Positions 1-8,067 of a DNA stretch of 64,000 bases are shown in pieces (position 1 is the stretch's first letter; every line of letters begins with the position of its first letter). The position numbers and the translations under genes are program-made. Source of the DNA: an uncultured Bacteroidales bacterium (GTDB lineage: Bacteria; Bacteroidota; Bacteroidia; Bacteroidales; P3); contig ONDE01000006.1 in NCBI GenBank assembly GCA_900316515.1, positions 1 through 64,000 of the forward strand, in the 5' to 3' direction. The notes beneath the pieces were generated by a model. The model ran no database searches and was not told where the DNA came from. It saw nothing but the letters and a program-made list of their open reading frames with translations.

Positions 1-1
1 C

Positions 2-259
2 TCGATGGTGCCGCAGTACCTCAACGGAGACCTTCTCGCCTGCACGATGATTAAGGATGTGCTGTTCTTCCAATGGGGCAAAATTTACGTCATCGACACC
101 TCGCAGGGTGTGCTGGTGAAGCGCGTGATGCGGAAAGAGGGCGACAGCGAGCATGTGATACTCGTGTCGGAGAACAAGGAGAAATACGACCCGTTTGAGT
201 TCCCGACATCGGACATCAGAAGCCTCGCCATCGTCGTGGGACTCATCCGAGCGGAATAG
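2..259 (+). CDS. S24/LexA-type phage repressor, C-terminal fragment
   Basis: The reading frame is open at the left edge, so only the last 85 residues or so are seen. The first codons read S-M-V-P-Q-Y-L-N-G-D, the classic S24/LexA 'SM.P.y.nGD' serine-nucleophile motif. About 39 residues later comes V-K-R-V, which supplies the catalytic lysine. The fold therefore matches the self-cleavage domain of LexA, CI and other XRE-S24 regulators. The N-terminal helix-turn-helix lies outside the window. It ends 72 bp before a tyrosine recombinase gene, a typical pairing in prophages and integrative elements, and may be the element's lysogeny or SOS-responsive repressor. The family call is firm; the role is inferred from context. 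Confidence 0.8.
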   Translation, partial: SMVPQYLNGDLLACTMIKDVLFFQWGKIYVIDTSQGVLVKRVMRKEGDSEHVILVSENKEKYDPFEFPTSDIRSLAIVVGLIRAE

Positions 260-331
260 TCGCTTAATACATATTATATATAATGAATAAAGACCAGCCA
301 CAGAACGTGGCCGGAAGGAGGTTATACGCTT

Positions 332-1654
332 ATGATTACCGTAAAATACAACGCAACATTCAGGCTTCTGCCATTTGCACATGCCGATGGCACTCACACC
401 GTGCGAATGATTGTCACATGGAAAGGACAGAGGTTGCTACATTGCCTTCCCGTGTCTGTTTATGAAGACCAGTGGGATGATGACGCAATGTTCGCGAGGC
501 CAACCAAAGCCCACAAGAACACAAAGAATATCAATGAGGTCATCTTCTACTTCCGCGACAAGGTGACGGACATATTCCAAAAAGCATCAAGCGACGACCA
601 CATTCCCACAAAAGAAGAAGTCAAGTCCGCACTGACAATTACATTGATGCAAGACGAAGAGCCAGAAGAGGATATAGTCAATGATACGGAAGGAGGAGTA
701 GAGTCGCAGGAAACCGACAATAAAGAAGACAGCATCGAGCTTCACCCCATTCCGAAAACCATCACAGAGTTTGTAATAAAACAAACGGAAGACCGAGGCT
801 GGTCTTCTGTCACGGCCAATAAGTTCTACAACCTTCGCCACGACCTTCTGTGCGCAGGCTTGAAGAATGTGGAAGATTTGAATGGGGAAGGAGTAGAGAA
901 GTTCCTTGCATACCTACGCACGAGAAACCTCGAAAACGCCGTCTTTATGAAGAAGGCATCCGTGTTGAGATGGTTCCTTGGATGGTGCAGAAAAAAGGGC
1001 TACCTCGACAATGACGAGTACAAGCTCCACCAACCGCACCTCAAATGTCCTAAAAAGGAAGTCATATATCTTGAATGGGATGAGTTAATGCAGATGCTCT
1101 ACTTCGATTACGGAAAGTACACAAAATTAAGCAATATACGCGACGTTTTCTGTTTCTGCGCATTTACGGGCCTCCGCTACTGCGATGCAAAGAAGATGAA
1201 GTGGAGAGACATCCACAGCGACCATATCAGGATTGTAACTCAAAAGACAAGGGATGCTTTGAGGATTGAGTTGAACAAATATTCCAGGTTGATCCTGGAC
1301 AAATATAGGGTAGAGGGAGTGAGCAGCCCCGACAGACTGGTGCTTCCAGCCGTTTCAAATCAGAAAGCAAACGAATACCTTAAAGAAGCGGCAATGCTCG
1401 CACAAATCGACGAGCCTCTCACCCTCATGTCATACAAGGGGTCGAAGAGGATAGAGACCGGAGTGTTGAAGTGGGAAGCCATGACGACCCATTGCGCCAG
1501 ACGCACCTTCGTTGTAAACTCTCTCCGTCTCGGAATACCGGCGGAAGTGATTATGAAATGGACTGGCCACAGCGACTTCACGGCCATGAAACCGTACATC
1601 GCAATCGTCGATGAACTCAAGAGGGAGAACATGGCCCGATATGACGAAATATAA
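332..1654 (+). CDS. Tyrosine recombinase / site-specific integrase
   Basis: A 440-residue protein of the phage-integrase family with an SAM-like core-binding domain (about residues 140-235) and a C-terminal catalytic domain (about 245-435). The catalytic set is visible: R282 in TGLRY, K305 in TQKTRD, H387-x-x-R390, H413 in TGHSD, and nucleophile Y422 in KPYIAI. An acidic, Glu/Asp-rich linker (about 105-135) separates the N-terminal arm-binding region from the core-binding domain. The ATG at 332 is preceded by an AGGAGG-like ribosome site at about 312-318. It probably moves an element extending left of the window, together with the S24 repressor fragment. The non-coding tail just downstream holds iterons and candidate attachment sequences. 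Confidence 0.92.
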   Translation: MITVKYNATFRLLPFAHADGTHTVRMIVTWKGQRLLHCLPVSVYEDQWDDDAMFARPTKAHKNTKNINEVIFYFRDKVTDIFQKASSDDHIPTKEEVKSALTITLMQDEEPEEDIVNDTEGGVESQETDNKEDSIELHPIPKTITEFVIKQTEDRGWSSVTANKFYNLRHDLLCAGLKNVEDLNGEGVEKFLAYLRTRNLENAVFMKKASVLRWFLGWCRKKGYLDNDEYKLHQPHLKCPKKEVIYLEWDELMQMLYFDYGKYTKLSNIRDVFCFCAFTGLRYCDAKKMKWRDIHSDHIRIVTQKTRDALRIELNKYSRLILDKYRVEGVSSPDRLVLPAVSNQKANEYLKEAAMLAQIDEPLTLMSYKGSKRIETGVLKWEAMTTHCARRTFVVNSLRLGIPAEVIMKWTGHSDFTAMKPYIAIVDELKRENMARYDEI

Positions 1655-1734
1655 AAAACACTTACGATTGAAAAAAATTGTGTATTTTTGCACTCGGATT
1701 TAGGAAGTAATTTGACATGTTAATGTGGTAGATT

Positions 1735-1843
1735 TACGTGAGCAAAAATGCTCACGTAGGGCTTCGGAACAACGTGAGCAAATTTACGTGAGCAAAAATG
1801 GATTACGTGAGCAGAAAATGAGCGATTTTTCCCTACGTGAGCA
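1735..1843. repeat. TACGTGAGCA iteron cluster
   Basis: The decamer TACGTGAGCA occurs directly at 1735-1744, 1785-1794, 1804-1813 and 1834-1843, and without its first base at 1772-1780. An inverted copy, TGCTCACGTA, at 1749-1758 forms a perfect 10-bp stem with the first copy around an AAAA loop. Six copies in 109 bases are far beyond chance. Plausible roles are binding sites for the neighbouring recombinase or a directionality factor, or a replication or transfer iteron. Confidence 0.75.
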
Positions 1844-1969
1844 AAAAATGAGCAAAAAATTAACAATAAATTGACGAAAACTGACCGTTTAGCGGCTCTT
1901 TAACGCTCTGGAACACAAAAATTAACACTAAATTGACGAGAACTGACGAAAACTGGTCTTTTTAGTGCA

Positions 1970-1988
1970 ATACCTTCAGGGGGAGCAA
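1970..1988 (+). repeat. 19-bp direct repeat, copy 1 (candidate att core)
   Basis: ATACCTTCAGGGGGAGCAA is repeated exactly at 8403-8421 in the same orientation, 6.4 kb away. Both copies are followed within 12 bases by an intrinsic-terminator hairpin, and both lie near GTACCC repeats. It could be an attachment-site duplication or the shared 3' end of a small RNA. Confidence 0.55.
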
Positions 1989-1991
1989 GAT

Positions 1992-2020
1992 AGCACTGAT
2001 AATCAGTGCTTTATCTTTTT
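1992..2020 (+). terminator. Hairpin terminator
   Basis: AGCACTGA at 1992-1999 pairs with TCAGTGCT at 2003-2010 around a three-base loop. It is followed by a T-rich run at 2011-2020. This is intrinsic-terminator form on the plus strand. Confidence 0.65.
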
Positions 2021-2279
2021 ATGTACCCATTTTGTACCCAATTTGTACCCGAACAACATACAATATTAGGAATCAGCAGTTTAACACTTCAACTCACTCT
2101 ACAATCCGATTTGCTAAAAGAAACAATATTCTACAGATCAAGCATTTACAAATAAAAGGTTCAACTCTGCTTTGGGGTTGAACCTTTTCTTTTCATTTAA
2201 TAATACATTAGAGTCCTATTCTGCAATGGAGTTTATGTTTTCAGCAAGAAAAAGGATACATTATGTTCGTTAGCATACT

Positions 2280-2795
2280 CTATTCCATCCGACCCCATTT
2301 CATCTCTTCTCCATGCTGGTCGTATTGCTTGCGCTTGCCGATGGGAGGCTCGGTGAGGGTGATGCGCACCACGGCCGTCCGTTCAAGACTGCGGGCGATG
2401 GAGGCGTTGAAGGCGTCCATGTGCTTGGGGAGGAACCGCTGGCAGATGACCCGCAGGGCCTCAACCTTCTCCTCGCGGCCGGTTATCAGCTCGGCCCTGC
2501 CGACGGCGGTGGCCGACTTGTATTGCAGCGTGAAGCTTCCGTCTTTGGGGCCTACGGTGGGGGCACATTTGGTGACGGCCGAAAGGAAGACCGTCGGGCA
2601 ATGCGCTATGCAATCAAGCTTCTCGCCCTCGAGGGCACAATGAAAATAGAAGGTGCGCTCGTCAGTGCGTGCCAGCGACAGCGGCAACCCGTAGGGCGTA
2701 CCGTCGGGACGTGTGAAGCTGACCGTCACGTATGGGGCTTTCTCCAGCACCTCCATCGCGAAAGCCGCATCCATCTCTCTACTTGCTTTTCTCAT
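2280..2795 (-). CDS. NimA-like pyridoxamine 5'-phosphate oxidase family flavoprotein
   Basis: A 171-residue protein starting MRKASREM, the usual opening of the NimA-like branch of FMN-binding split-barrel proteins. The core segments are APYVTVSFTRPDGTPYGLPLSL, FYFHCALEGEKLDCI and FTLQYKSATAVGRAELI. These match the family pattern of a beta barrel followed by the FMN-contact loop. Relatives include 5-nitroimidazole reductases and heme or flavin oxidoreductases, so a redox role using FMN is likely; the substrate is unknown. It is the last gene of a tight minus-strand operon (crp, DUF438, yecH-like, this gene) and starts 5 bp after the yecH-like stop. Expression probably follows the Crp/Fnr-type regulator at the head of the operon. 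Confidence 0.85.
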   Translation of the reverse strand: MRKASREMDAAFAMEVLEKAPYVTVSFTRPDGTPYGLPLSLARTDERTFYFHCALEGEKLDCIAHCPTVFLSAVTKCAPTVGPKDGSFTLQYKSATAVGRAELITGREEKVEALRVICQRFLPKHMDAFNASIARSLERTAVVRITLTEPPIGKRKQYDQHGEEMKWGRME

Positions 2796-2800
2796 GAGTT

Positions 2801-3034
2801 TTATTTTTCGTGTTCGCAGACCTTGTCGGTGTCAACCGTGAAGCCGTCGTCCATCGGCATAAACTTGCCGTGTTCCTGGAGGAAATCTATCAAACCTTGT
2901 GCCGTGAGATTCTCGGCGCTGCAGGTGTAGAAACGCTCTTCCGTGCCGAACTTCTCGATGATAGCCTCCAGAAGGCTCTTTTCTGTGTAGCTGTGCCCTT
3001 GCATCATGGCAAGGACTTCGTGTCCGTGTGTCAT
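2801..3034 (-). CDS. YecH-like small metal-binding protein (DUF2492)
   Basis: A 77-residue protein opening with THGHEVLAMM and containing FYTCSAENLTAQGLIDFL, then a C-terminal CEHEK. This is the pattern of the YecH/DUF2492 family, in which conserved His and Cys residues (H4-G-H, C39 and the terminal Cys-x-His) suggest metal binding. The biochemical role of the family is not established. It lies 15 bp after the DUF438 protein and 5 bp before the NimA-like gene, so all are probably co-transcribed. This neighbourhood of iron- and flavin-dependent proteins suggests a part in anaerobic redox or nitrosative-stress metabolism, which is inference. Confidence 0.8.
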   Translation of the reverse strand: MTHGHEVLAMMQGHSYTEKSLLEAIIEKFGTEERFYTCSAENLTAQGLIDFLQEHGKFMPMDDGFTVDTDKVCEHEK

Positions 3035-3049
3035 TGTATAGGTTATAGT

Positions 3050-4462
3050 TTAAAGTTGAGATTTGGCGAAATGCTCCTTGGCGAATTCCATGTCTTGTAC
3101 TAGCTCGACGGTGCCGAGGTAGGTGCGGTCGGCGTCGCGGACGGCGAGGTAGGTGACGAGCATTGTGCGGCCTCCCTTGTCCATCCATACGGGCACACGG
3201 TCGGCTTTGCCACTGCGGAAGCTGTCGATGATGCTGCGCACCATGGGCTCCACTTTCGGCGGATGGCAGAAGAAGACCTCGCGGTCGATGGCCATACCGG
3301 GGCGCTTGAAGACTTTCGGGCCCTCGTTGAAGAAGCGGTTGATGTTGTCGGCGTCGACAAAACTGATTTCCATCGGGATGGTGTTGAGCAGGGCTGTGAG
3401 CTGCGGAAGAGTTAAATGCCCTCCGGGCATACGGACTTCGTCCAGCTGTTGGCTATTGACTGTTAGCTGTTGGCTTTTTTCGGCATCGTTCCACATTTTG
3501 TTCTCAACTCCGAGGCAGGGGGCGTAGTCCTTGCTGTCGCGGTAGATACCTTGCCACTCCTCGTCGGTGAAATGCTCGGCGCAGATGGGGAAGAGGATGT
3601 TGGCCTCCTTGTAGATCATCTCCTCAGCACGGGCAAGGACAGCCTCGGCGCGAGCATTGTCCCACTCGCGAACCAGCGCGCCCATCTCGTCGCGTATCTC
3701 GTCATCTACGGTCCACATCACGTTCTGCGGGCCGGTGATATCATACTTGGTCTTGAGCAGCGGATAGATTAGGTCGCCCTTCTTGGCGTAGTGGATGCTG
3801 ACGTCGCGTAGGCGGACGAAGGTTTCGCGCGAATGGTCTTTCTTCCAACTGTCAAGCTCTCGCTGGATGGCCTCGTTCTCCTTGGTGAAGGTGTGGAGCG
3901 GGTGGCCCTCGATGCCGGCAAGCATCATGGCGGTAAACATGTTCCCGCCCTCGGGCGCGGCATGGGTCTCGCAGCTGGTGGCTCCGTGGAAAAGGGCTGA
4001 GTGGACATCGCACAGGCGCTGCACTTCCTCGAGCGGGGTGCCTTCGGCCATCAGCTGCTGCTCGGCATCCATAATCTCGTGGGCGTCTACCTCGCCGAAC
4101 TGATCGACGAAATCCTTGCGCACACTCTCCAAATCCTCGCCCTCGCCCAGACGGCGCAGATAGGCCTTCAGCTGCTCTGTGCGGCTTGCTTCCTCTTCTT
4201 CTCCATTCTTTTCATTCTGATTGTGATTTAAACCAGATTCACTAGAGATCTCAAAGCCCTTCTCATGGAAGGCCGCCACGATTTTTTCCATCGGAATGCC
4301 CTTCATCTTGGCGCCTTTGGGAATGGTCATCATGCGCCCCACGGAGAGCAGCATGGCTTTCTTGGTGATGTCGATGAAGCCGAGTGCAGCCATGATGTCG
4401 ACCACCTCGGGGTATTCTTGCGTCAGTTCATAGACCGACTTGCTCAAATCCAGAGTCTTCAT
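3050..4462 (-). CDS. DUF1858-DUF438-hemerythrin-PAS sensor protein
   Basis: A 470-residue multidomain protein. In order it has DUF1858 (about 1-72, starting LDLSKSVYELTQEYPEVVDIM), DUF438 (about 90-165, with HEIMDAEQQL and HSALFHG), and a hemerythrin-like HHE bundle. The bundle (about 180-290) has HPLHTF, HYAKKGDLIYPLL and the later EEMIYKEANILFPIC. A PAS domain follows (about 350-460, from QLTALLNTIPMEISFVDADN). Such proteins are thought to sense oxygen, NO or redox state through a di-iron site. At residues of about 331-340 the peptide QQLTVNSQQL is encoded by a heptamer-repeat array (3445-3472), an apparent in-frame insertion in the linker before PAS. It follows the Crp/Fnr gene by 32 bp in the same operon. 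Confidence 0.88.
   Translation of the reverse strand: MKTLDLSKSVYELTQEYPEVVDIMAALGFIDITKKAMLLSVGRMMTIPKGAKMKGIPMEKIVAAFHEKGFEISSESGLNHNQNEKNGEEEEASRTEQLKAYLRRLGEGEDLESVRKDFVDQFGEVDAHEIMDAEQQLMAEGTPLEEVQRLCDVHSALFHGATSCETHAAPEGGNMFTAMMLAGIEGHPLHTFTKENEAIQRELDSWKKDHSRETFVRLRDVSIHYAKKGDLIYPLLKTKYDITGPQNVMWTVDDEIRDEMGALVREWDNARAEAVLARAEEMIYKEANILFPICAEHFTDEEWQGIYRDSKDYAPCLGVENKMWNDAEKSQQLTVNSQQLDEVRMPGGHLTLPQLTALLNTIPMEISFVDADNINRFFNEGPKVFKRPGMAIDREVFFCHPPKVEPMVRSIIDSFRSGKADRVPVWMDKGGRTMLVTYLAVRDADRTYLGTVELVQDMEFAKEHFAKSQL
3445..3472. repeat. In-gene heptamer array (DUF438 gene)
   Basis: Four successive 7-bp units, GCTGTTG, GCTATTG, ACTGTTA and GCTGTTG, lie inside the coding region and encode QQLTVNSQQL on the minus strand. 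It belongs to the same class of 7-bp-periodic repeats found in spacers throughout this window. Confidence 0.8.
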
Positions 4463-4494
4463 ACAATTGAAAATTGAAAAATATTGTCTATCAC

Positions 4495-5103
4495 CTATAA
4501 CGCATAACCTTTAACCCCCTTTTTTATCACCCCTTCATCGACCAGTTCGGAGAGGACGCGGCTGAGGGATGGACGGGCGACGCCCAGCACCTCGGCGGCC
4601 TGTGCCACGTTGGAGATACCGCCGTGCAGCACCATATAGTCGAGGGTACGGTTGCGGAGTCCCTTGATGGCGAAAGCACGCACCTTGCCCGACAGGAACT
4701 GCGCGCGGTCGCTTATCAGCTTCAGAAAAGCCCGCAACACCTGGGGGTTCCGCTGCATGAAGGCCAGGAACGCCTCGCGGTTGATTTGCCAGAGGGTGGC
4801 ATCGCTGAGGGCGGTGACCTCGACGGGGATGATGTCGTTGGTGCCGAAGAGGAACGCCGGCGCAAGGATGCAGGGGGCTTTCAGCTTGTCGACCACTAGC
4901 TCGCGTCCCTCGACGCTGCCCATGCGGGTCTCCACGGTGCCCTCGGTGAGGAGCAGCAGCGATCGGCAGGGGGTGCCGAACCGCACCATCGTCTCGCCCG
5001 GCTTGAAGGTGCTCACCTTGTGCGGACTCTCGAGAAGCCGCTCCAGTTCCGCCTCGCCGCACGATGCGAAGATTGGCACTTGTTTTAGTTCCTGATAATC
5101 CAT
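4495..5103 (-). CDS. Crp/Fnr family transcriptional regulator
   Basis: About 202 residues: an N-terminal cyclic-nucleotide-binding-like beta roll (about 15-125, with FKPGETMVRFGTPCRSLLLLTEGTVE) and a C-terminal winged helix-turn-helix (VAQAAEVLGVARPSLSRVLSELVDEGVIK). I chose ATG 5103 (MDYQELKQVP). The longer frame needs a TTG at 5148 and adds a low-complexity peptide encoded by GATTGAT repeats. There is no FNR-type N-terminal four-cysteine cluster, so it resembles HcpR- or DNR-like sensors that bind heme or act otherwise. It heads the operon and lies beside hcp, whose promoter carries a palindrome suited to a Crp/Fnr dimer. It is therefore the likely regulator of hcp, by inference. Confidence 0.88.
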   Translation of the reverse strand: MDYQELKQVPIFASCGEAELERLLESPHKVSTFKPGETMVRFGTPCRSLLLLTEGTVETRMGSVEGRELVVDKLKAPCILAPAFLFGTNDIIPVEVTALSDATLWQINREAFLAFMQRNPQVLRAFLKLISDRAQFLSGKVRAFAIKGLRNRTLDYMVLHGGISNVAQAAEVLGVARPSLSRVLSELVDEGVIKKGVKGYAL

Positions 5104-5140
5104 ATGGTTTTTTGATTGATGATTGATGATTAGTGGTTTA

Positions 5141-5330
5141 TCACACAACGTGGAACATGTCTTTGCTTACGCCGCAGGGACCGCATTGATACTTGGCCAT
5201 CGGGGCGTTAGCCTAGGTAAGCGTTTTGGCTTGAGCCATTCATAATGGAGTAGTCGTCGCCGTGGAACGATTCCAGTTCCCAGTCGATGTAGCCCACCCA
5301 GCTGATATTGTTTTTTACGTGTTTTCTCAT
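5141..5330 (-). pseudogene. Remnant of an FprA-type flavodiiron protein gene
   Basis: From an ATG at 5330 the minus strand reads 40 codons, including [20 protein letters not shown] and NGSSQNAYL, then stops at 5208-5210. This is the characteristic N-terminus of A-type flavoproteins (flavodiiron NO/O2 reductases), which normally run about 400 residues. A second short frame (ATG 5200 to TGA 5141) encodes MAKYQCGPCGVSKDMFHVV with a C-x2-C pair, perhaps a remnant of a C-terminal rubredoxin-like end. Nearly all of the metallo-beta-lactamase and flavodoxin domains are missing. It sits between hcp and the Crp/Fnr gene, so the locus probably once held a fuller NO-detoxification set. Confidence 0.7.
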
Positions 5331-5377
5331 TGCATATATGTGCTTTATTAATAATCTATATTATCTCAATCACGATG

Positions 5378-5385
5378 CAAAAATA
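5378..5385 (-). promoter_or_regulatory. Bacteroidetes -7 box for the crp-DUF438-yecH-nim operon
   Basis: TATTTTTG on the minus strand (caaaaata on plus) fits TAnnTTTG. It lies just before the 3' end of hcp and 48 bp before the flavodiiron remnant, so it could drive the remnant leader and the operon beyond it. No clear -33 TTG was seen at the proper distance. Confidence 0.5.
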
Positions 5386-5389
5386 CGAA

Positions 5390-7054
5390 TTATTCCCCGA
5401 TGAGGAGCTTCATGTCATCCTCTACGGTGGTGATGCCGCCGATGCCGAAGTTCTCGACCAGCACTTTAGCCACATTGGGCGAGAGGAAGGCGGGCAATGT
5501 CGGGCCGAGGTGGATATTCTTCACACCGAGGCTGAGCAGCGCCAGCAGCACTATGACGGCCTTCTGCTCGTACCACGCGATGTTGTAGGCGATGGGCAGC
5601 TGGTTGACATCATCGAGGCCGAACACTTCTTTCAGCTTCAGGGCAATGAGGGCCAAGGAGTAGCTGTCGTTGCACTGGCCGGCGTCGAGCACGCGGGGGA
5701 TGCCGCCGATGTCGCCTAGGGCTAGCTTGTTGTACTTGTATTTGGCGCAACCGGCCGTGAGGATGACGCAATCCTTGGGCAGCGCTTTGGCGAATTCGGT
5801 GTAGTATTCGCGGCTCTTCATGCGACCGTCACAGCCCGCCATCACCACGAACTTGCGGATGGCACCGTTCTTCACGGCCTCCACCACTTTGTCGGCGAGG
5901 GCAAAGACCTGCTCGTGGGCAAAGCCGCCCACAATCTTGCCCGTCTCTATCTCCTTGGGAGCCTGGCAAGTTTTGGCCAAAGCGATGATTTCGGAAAAAT
6001 CCTTTTTGCCATTGGCGTCGGCAGGGATGTGCTTCCAACCCGGGAATCCCGTGCTGTTGGTAGTGAAGACGCGCTCTTTGTACGAGGCGTTGGCCATGGG
6101 CGGCACGATGCAGTTGGTGGTGAAGAGGATGGGGCCGTTGAACGCCTCAAACTCCTCGCGCTGTTTCCACCATGCGTTGCCGTAGTTGCCCTTCAGGTGG
6201 CTGTACTGCTTCAGGCGGGGATAGTAGTGTGCCGGCAGCATCTCGCTGTGGGTGTAGATGTCGATGCCCGCGTCCTTGCTCTGCTCCAGCAGTTGCTCAA
6301 TGTCGTTGAGGTCGTGGCCGCTGATGAGGATGCCCGGACGGTTGCCCACGCCGATGTTCACCTCGGTGATTTCGGGGTTGCCGTAGGCAGTGGTGTTGGC
6401 CTTGTCGAGCAGGGCCATTGCCTTCACTCCCCATTCGCCGGTCTTCAGCGTGAGGGCGGTGAGTTCATCGGTATCGTTGCAGGTGACAAGCTGTCCGAGG
6501 GTTTGCAGGATAAACTCGTTCGCGTCATCATCTGCCTGACCGAGGCGGGCGGCGTGCTCCAGGTAGGCGGCCATACCTTTGAGGCCGTACATGGTGAGTT
6601 CTTTCAGCGAGCGGATATCCTCATTGCTTTCGGCGAGAATGCCCACGTTTTGGGCTTTCTCGTCGTATTGCTCGCGGGCGCAATGCCAATCTAGCACATC
6701 GAGTTTCGGCAGCTCGATTCCTTTATTATTAGTAACACGGTATTTGAAAGTGTCGCGGATTTCCAAGCCCTTTTCGATGCGGGCATAGATGCTCTCGGGG
6801 TCGAAGTTGGCGTTGGTGATGGTGCAGAATAGCGCGTCGTTCACGAAGGCGTGAATGCTCTTGCGGAAATCGCAGTAGTCGTGACCGCAGCTGTGTTGAT
6901 GGTGGTTGGCGATAACGCCGAGTCCTTTAAGGACATAGATGAGCAGATCTTGTGCGTGTGCCACCTGCGGGGTCTTGCCGCACACTCCTGAAACTTTGCA
7001 GCCGGTGCATCCGGCGGTTTCCTGGCATTGGAAACAAAACATCCTATTTTCCAT
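5390..7054 (-). CDS. hcp: Hydroxylamine reductase / hybrid-cluster protein
   Basis: A 554-residue hybrid-cluster protein, which reduces hydroxylamine (and NO in some organisms) with a [4Fe-2O-2S] cluster plus a conventional FeS cluster. The N-terminal cysteines are C7-x2-C10, C19 and C25. Cluster-ligand regions seen include [66 protein letters not shown] and [16 protein letters not shown]. The length is normal for the family. A perfect palindrome about 41 bp before its predicted transcription start suggests activation by a Crp/Fnr-type factor, most simply the regulator encoded just downstream. Together with the flavodiiron remnant this marks a nitrosative-stress locus. Confidence 0.97.
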   Translation of the reverse strand: MENRMFCFQCQETAGCTGCKVSGVCGKTPQVAHAQDLLIYVLKGLGVIANHHQHSCGHDYCDFRKSIHAFVNDALFCTITNANFDPESIYARIEKGLEIRDTFKYRVTNNKGIELPKLDVLDWHCAREQYDEKAQNVGILAESNEDIRSLKELTMYGLKGMAAYLEHAARLGQADDDANEFILQTLGQLVTCNDTDELTALTLKTGEWGVKAMALLDKANTTAYGNPEITEVNIGVGNRPGILISGHDLNDIEQLLEQSKDAGIDIYTHSEMLPAHYYPRLKQYSHLKGNYGNAWWKQREEFEAFNGPILFTTNCIVPPMANASYKERVFTTNSTGFPGWKHIPADANGKKDFSEIIALAKTCQAPKEIETGKIVGGFAHEQVFALADKVVEAVKNGAIRKFVVMAGCDGRMKSREYYTEFAKALPKDCVILTAGCAKYKYNKLALGDIGGIPRVLDAGQCNDSYSLALIALKLKEVFGLDDVNQLPIAYNIAWYEQKAVIVLLALLSLGVKNIHLGPTLPAFLSPNVAKVLVENFGIGGITTVEDDMKLLIGE

Positions 7055-7102
7055 GTTGTTATGTGTTTTTCTTGTTGATATATTCTAGTTCGTTTTCGAC
7101 TG

Positions 7103-7148
7103 CAAAAGTACAGAGAATACCAAAGGTGAAGCGTAACAGATGTTACGC
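7103..7148 (-). promoter_or_regulatory. hcp promoter with Crp/Fnr-type operator
   Basis: Reading on the minus strand, TACTTTTG (7110-7103) is a -7 box, which puts the start near 7098. GCGTAACAGATGTTACGC at 7131-7148 is a palindrome with 8-bp perfect arms and a 2-bp centre. Its axis (7139.5) falls about 41 bp upstream of the start, the class II activator position of Crp/Fnr proteins. No -33 TTG is present at the usual distance, which fits activator dependence. Confidence 0.65.
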
Positions 7149-7179
7149 GGCCTGTTTTTTTCTGTCTCATTCGGGAAAA

Positions 7180-7376
7180 AAAATAATCCCGCCACCGACC
7201 CCGAGCTGAAAGCCGATAATATGATTATCCTCGACGGCGCTAAGGTGCGTTTCGGCAACCATGTCTTCGTCGGCCCCGGCTGTGGTTTCCACACCGCTCA
7301 GCACCCTCTCAACGCCGAGCGGCGCAACGTGGGCCTGGAGTGGGCGCATCCCATCACCGTGGGTGACAACGTGTGG
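7180..7376 (+). pseudogene. Fragment of a maltose/galactoside O-acetyltransferase gene
   Basis: The plus strand encodes NMIILDGAKVRFGNHVFVGP, then GCGFHTAQHPLNAERR and AHPITVGDNVW. This is the left-handed beta-helix catalytic region of Maa/LacA-type sugar O-acetyltransferases, including the active-site His of TAQHPL. Both ends are missing. The similarity stops at GDNVW, where the methyltransferase gene on the other strand begins its stop codon. It is a decayed fragment without a start of its own. Confidence 0.75.
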
Positions 7377-8003
7377 TCACTTTTCTGCCATCACGGCAAG
7401 CCAATGGTGTTGGTTTCCCTGGTGGACGGTGATGTCCCGGAAGCCCGCAGCGGTGAGGTGGGTGCATAGTTCGTCGGGCGTATAGGTGTGCATGCCCTCA
7501 ATCATCTTCTCCCACTTCTCGTTGTTGCCAGTCAGACCGTCGTCCTCGTTGACGATGAGGAATCGACCACCATCCTTCAGCGTGCGGCGCACTCCGGCGA
7601 AGCATTTCTCAATCTCCGGCCAGAAATAGACAGTCTCGAATGCTGTCACAAGGTCGAAAGCATTTTCCCCGAAAGGCAGTTGGGCGGCACTAGCCTCCAC
7701 CACCTTGCAGCGGCCGGCTGCTATCTCGGCAGCGTTCACCTCGGTGGTTTTCTTGACCGAGACGGGGGAGTAGTCGATACCCTTCACCGTTCCTTTGGGG
7801 GAGCGTTTCAGCAGACGTGCGACATTCGCGCCGCCGCCGCATCCGACATCGAGGATATCCCAATTGTTAGCGATATCCACAAACGACAACCCCCATTCCG
7901 CCATTTTGGCGTGCGAGCCGCCGTTCATTCCGTTTACCATCATGCGCACCAAAAAGCCCTCGGGCTTGCGCGTGTTGCTAAAGATTTTGCTCAATATTCC
8001 CAT
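7377..8003 (-). CDS. Class I SAM-dependent methyltransferase
   Basis: A 208-residue protein with the Rossmann-fold SAM motif DILDVGCGGGANVARLLKR at about 49-67, the acidic motif II GIDYSPVSV, and ASAAQLPFGENAFDLVTAFETVYFW (motif III/IV). This is the methyltransferase type 11/25 pattern. The substrate cannot be read from sequence; relatives act on small molecules or quinone-like compounds. It is monocistronic, with a TAnnTTTG box 65 bp upstream of its ATG (8068-8075). It ends against the acetyltransferase fragment. Confidence 0.85.
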   Translation of the reverse strand: MGILSKIFSNTRKPEGFLVRMMVNGMNGGSHAKMAEWGLSFVDIANNWDILDVGCGGGANVARLLKRSPKGTVKGIDYSPVSVKKTTEVNAAEIAAGRCKVVEASAAQLPFGENAFDLVTAFETVYFWPEIEKCFAGVRRTLKDGGRFLIVNEDDGLTGNNEKWEKMIEGMHTYTPDELCTHLTAAGFRDITVHQGNQHHWLAVMAEK

Positions 8004-8067
8004 AGTGTGTTTGTTTTTGTCAGAAAGTCAGTTTTTTATCCATAAACAGCTTTTTTGGTTTCTGCTG

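Larger units (their letters stand above)
1655..2279. other. Non-coding tail of the integrase, repeat-rich
   Basis: There is no credible gene in these 625 bases. They contain a TAnnTTTG-type promoter box at 1683-1690 and the TACGTGAGCA iterons at 1735-1843. Two copies of an AAATTGACGAxAACTGAC motif lie near 1869-1886 and 1930-1948. A 19-bp sequence at 1970-1988 recurs at 8403, and a hairpin terminator follows at 1992-2010. Three GTACCC motifs, in the phrases 'atgtacccattttgtaccca' and 'atttgtaccc', occupy 2021-2050. A minor pair of near-perfect arms flanks the phrase 'ggttgaaccttt' around 2158-2190 (GGTTCAAC/GTTGAACC), a further terminator-like hairpin. The density of repeats next to a recombinase suggests attachment-site architecture. 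Confidence 0.6.

Noticed and set aside
4495..5148. Longer Crp/Fnr protein starting at TTG 5148
   Set aside because: The added residues come from GATTGAT repeats and are not family-like. ATG 5103 opens the conserved domain.
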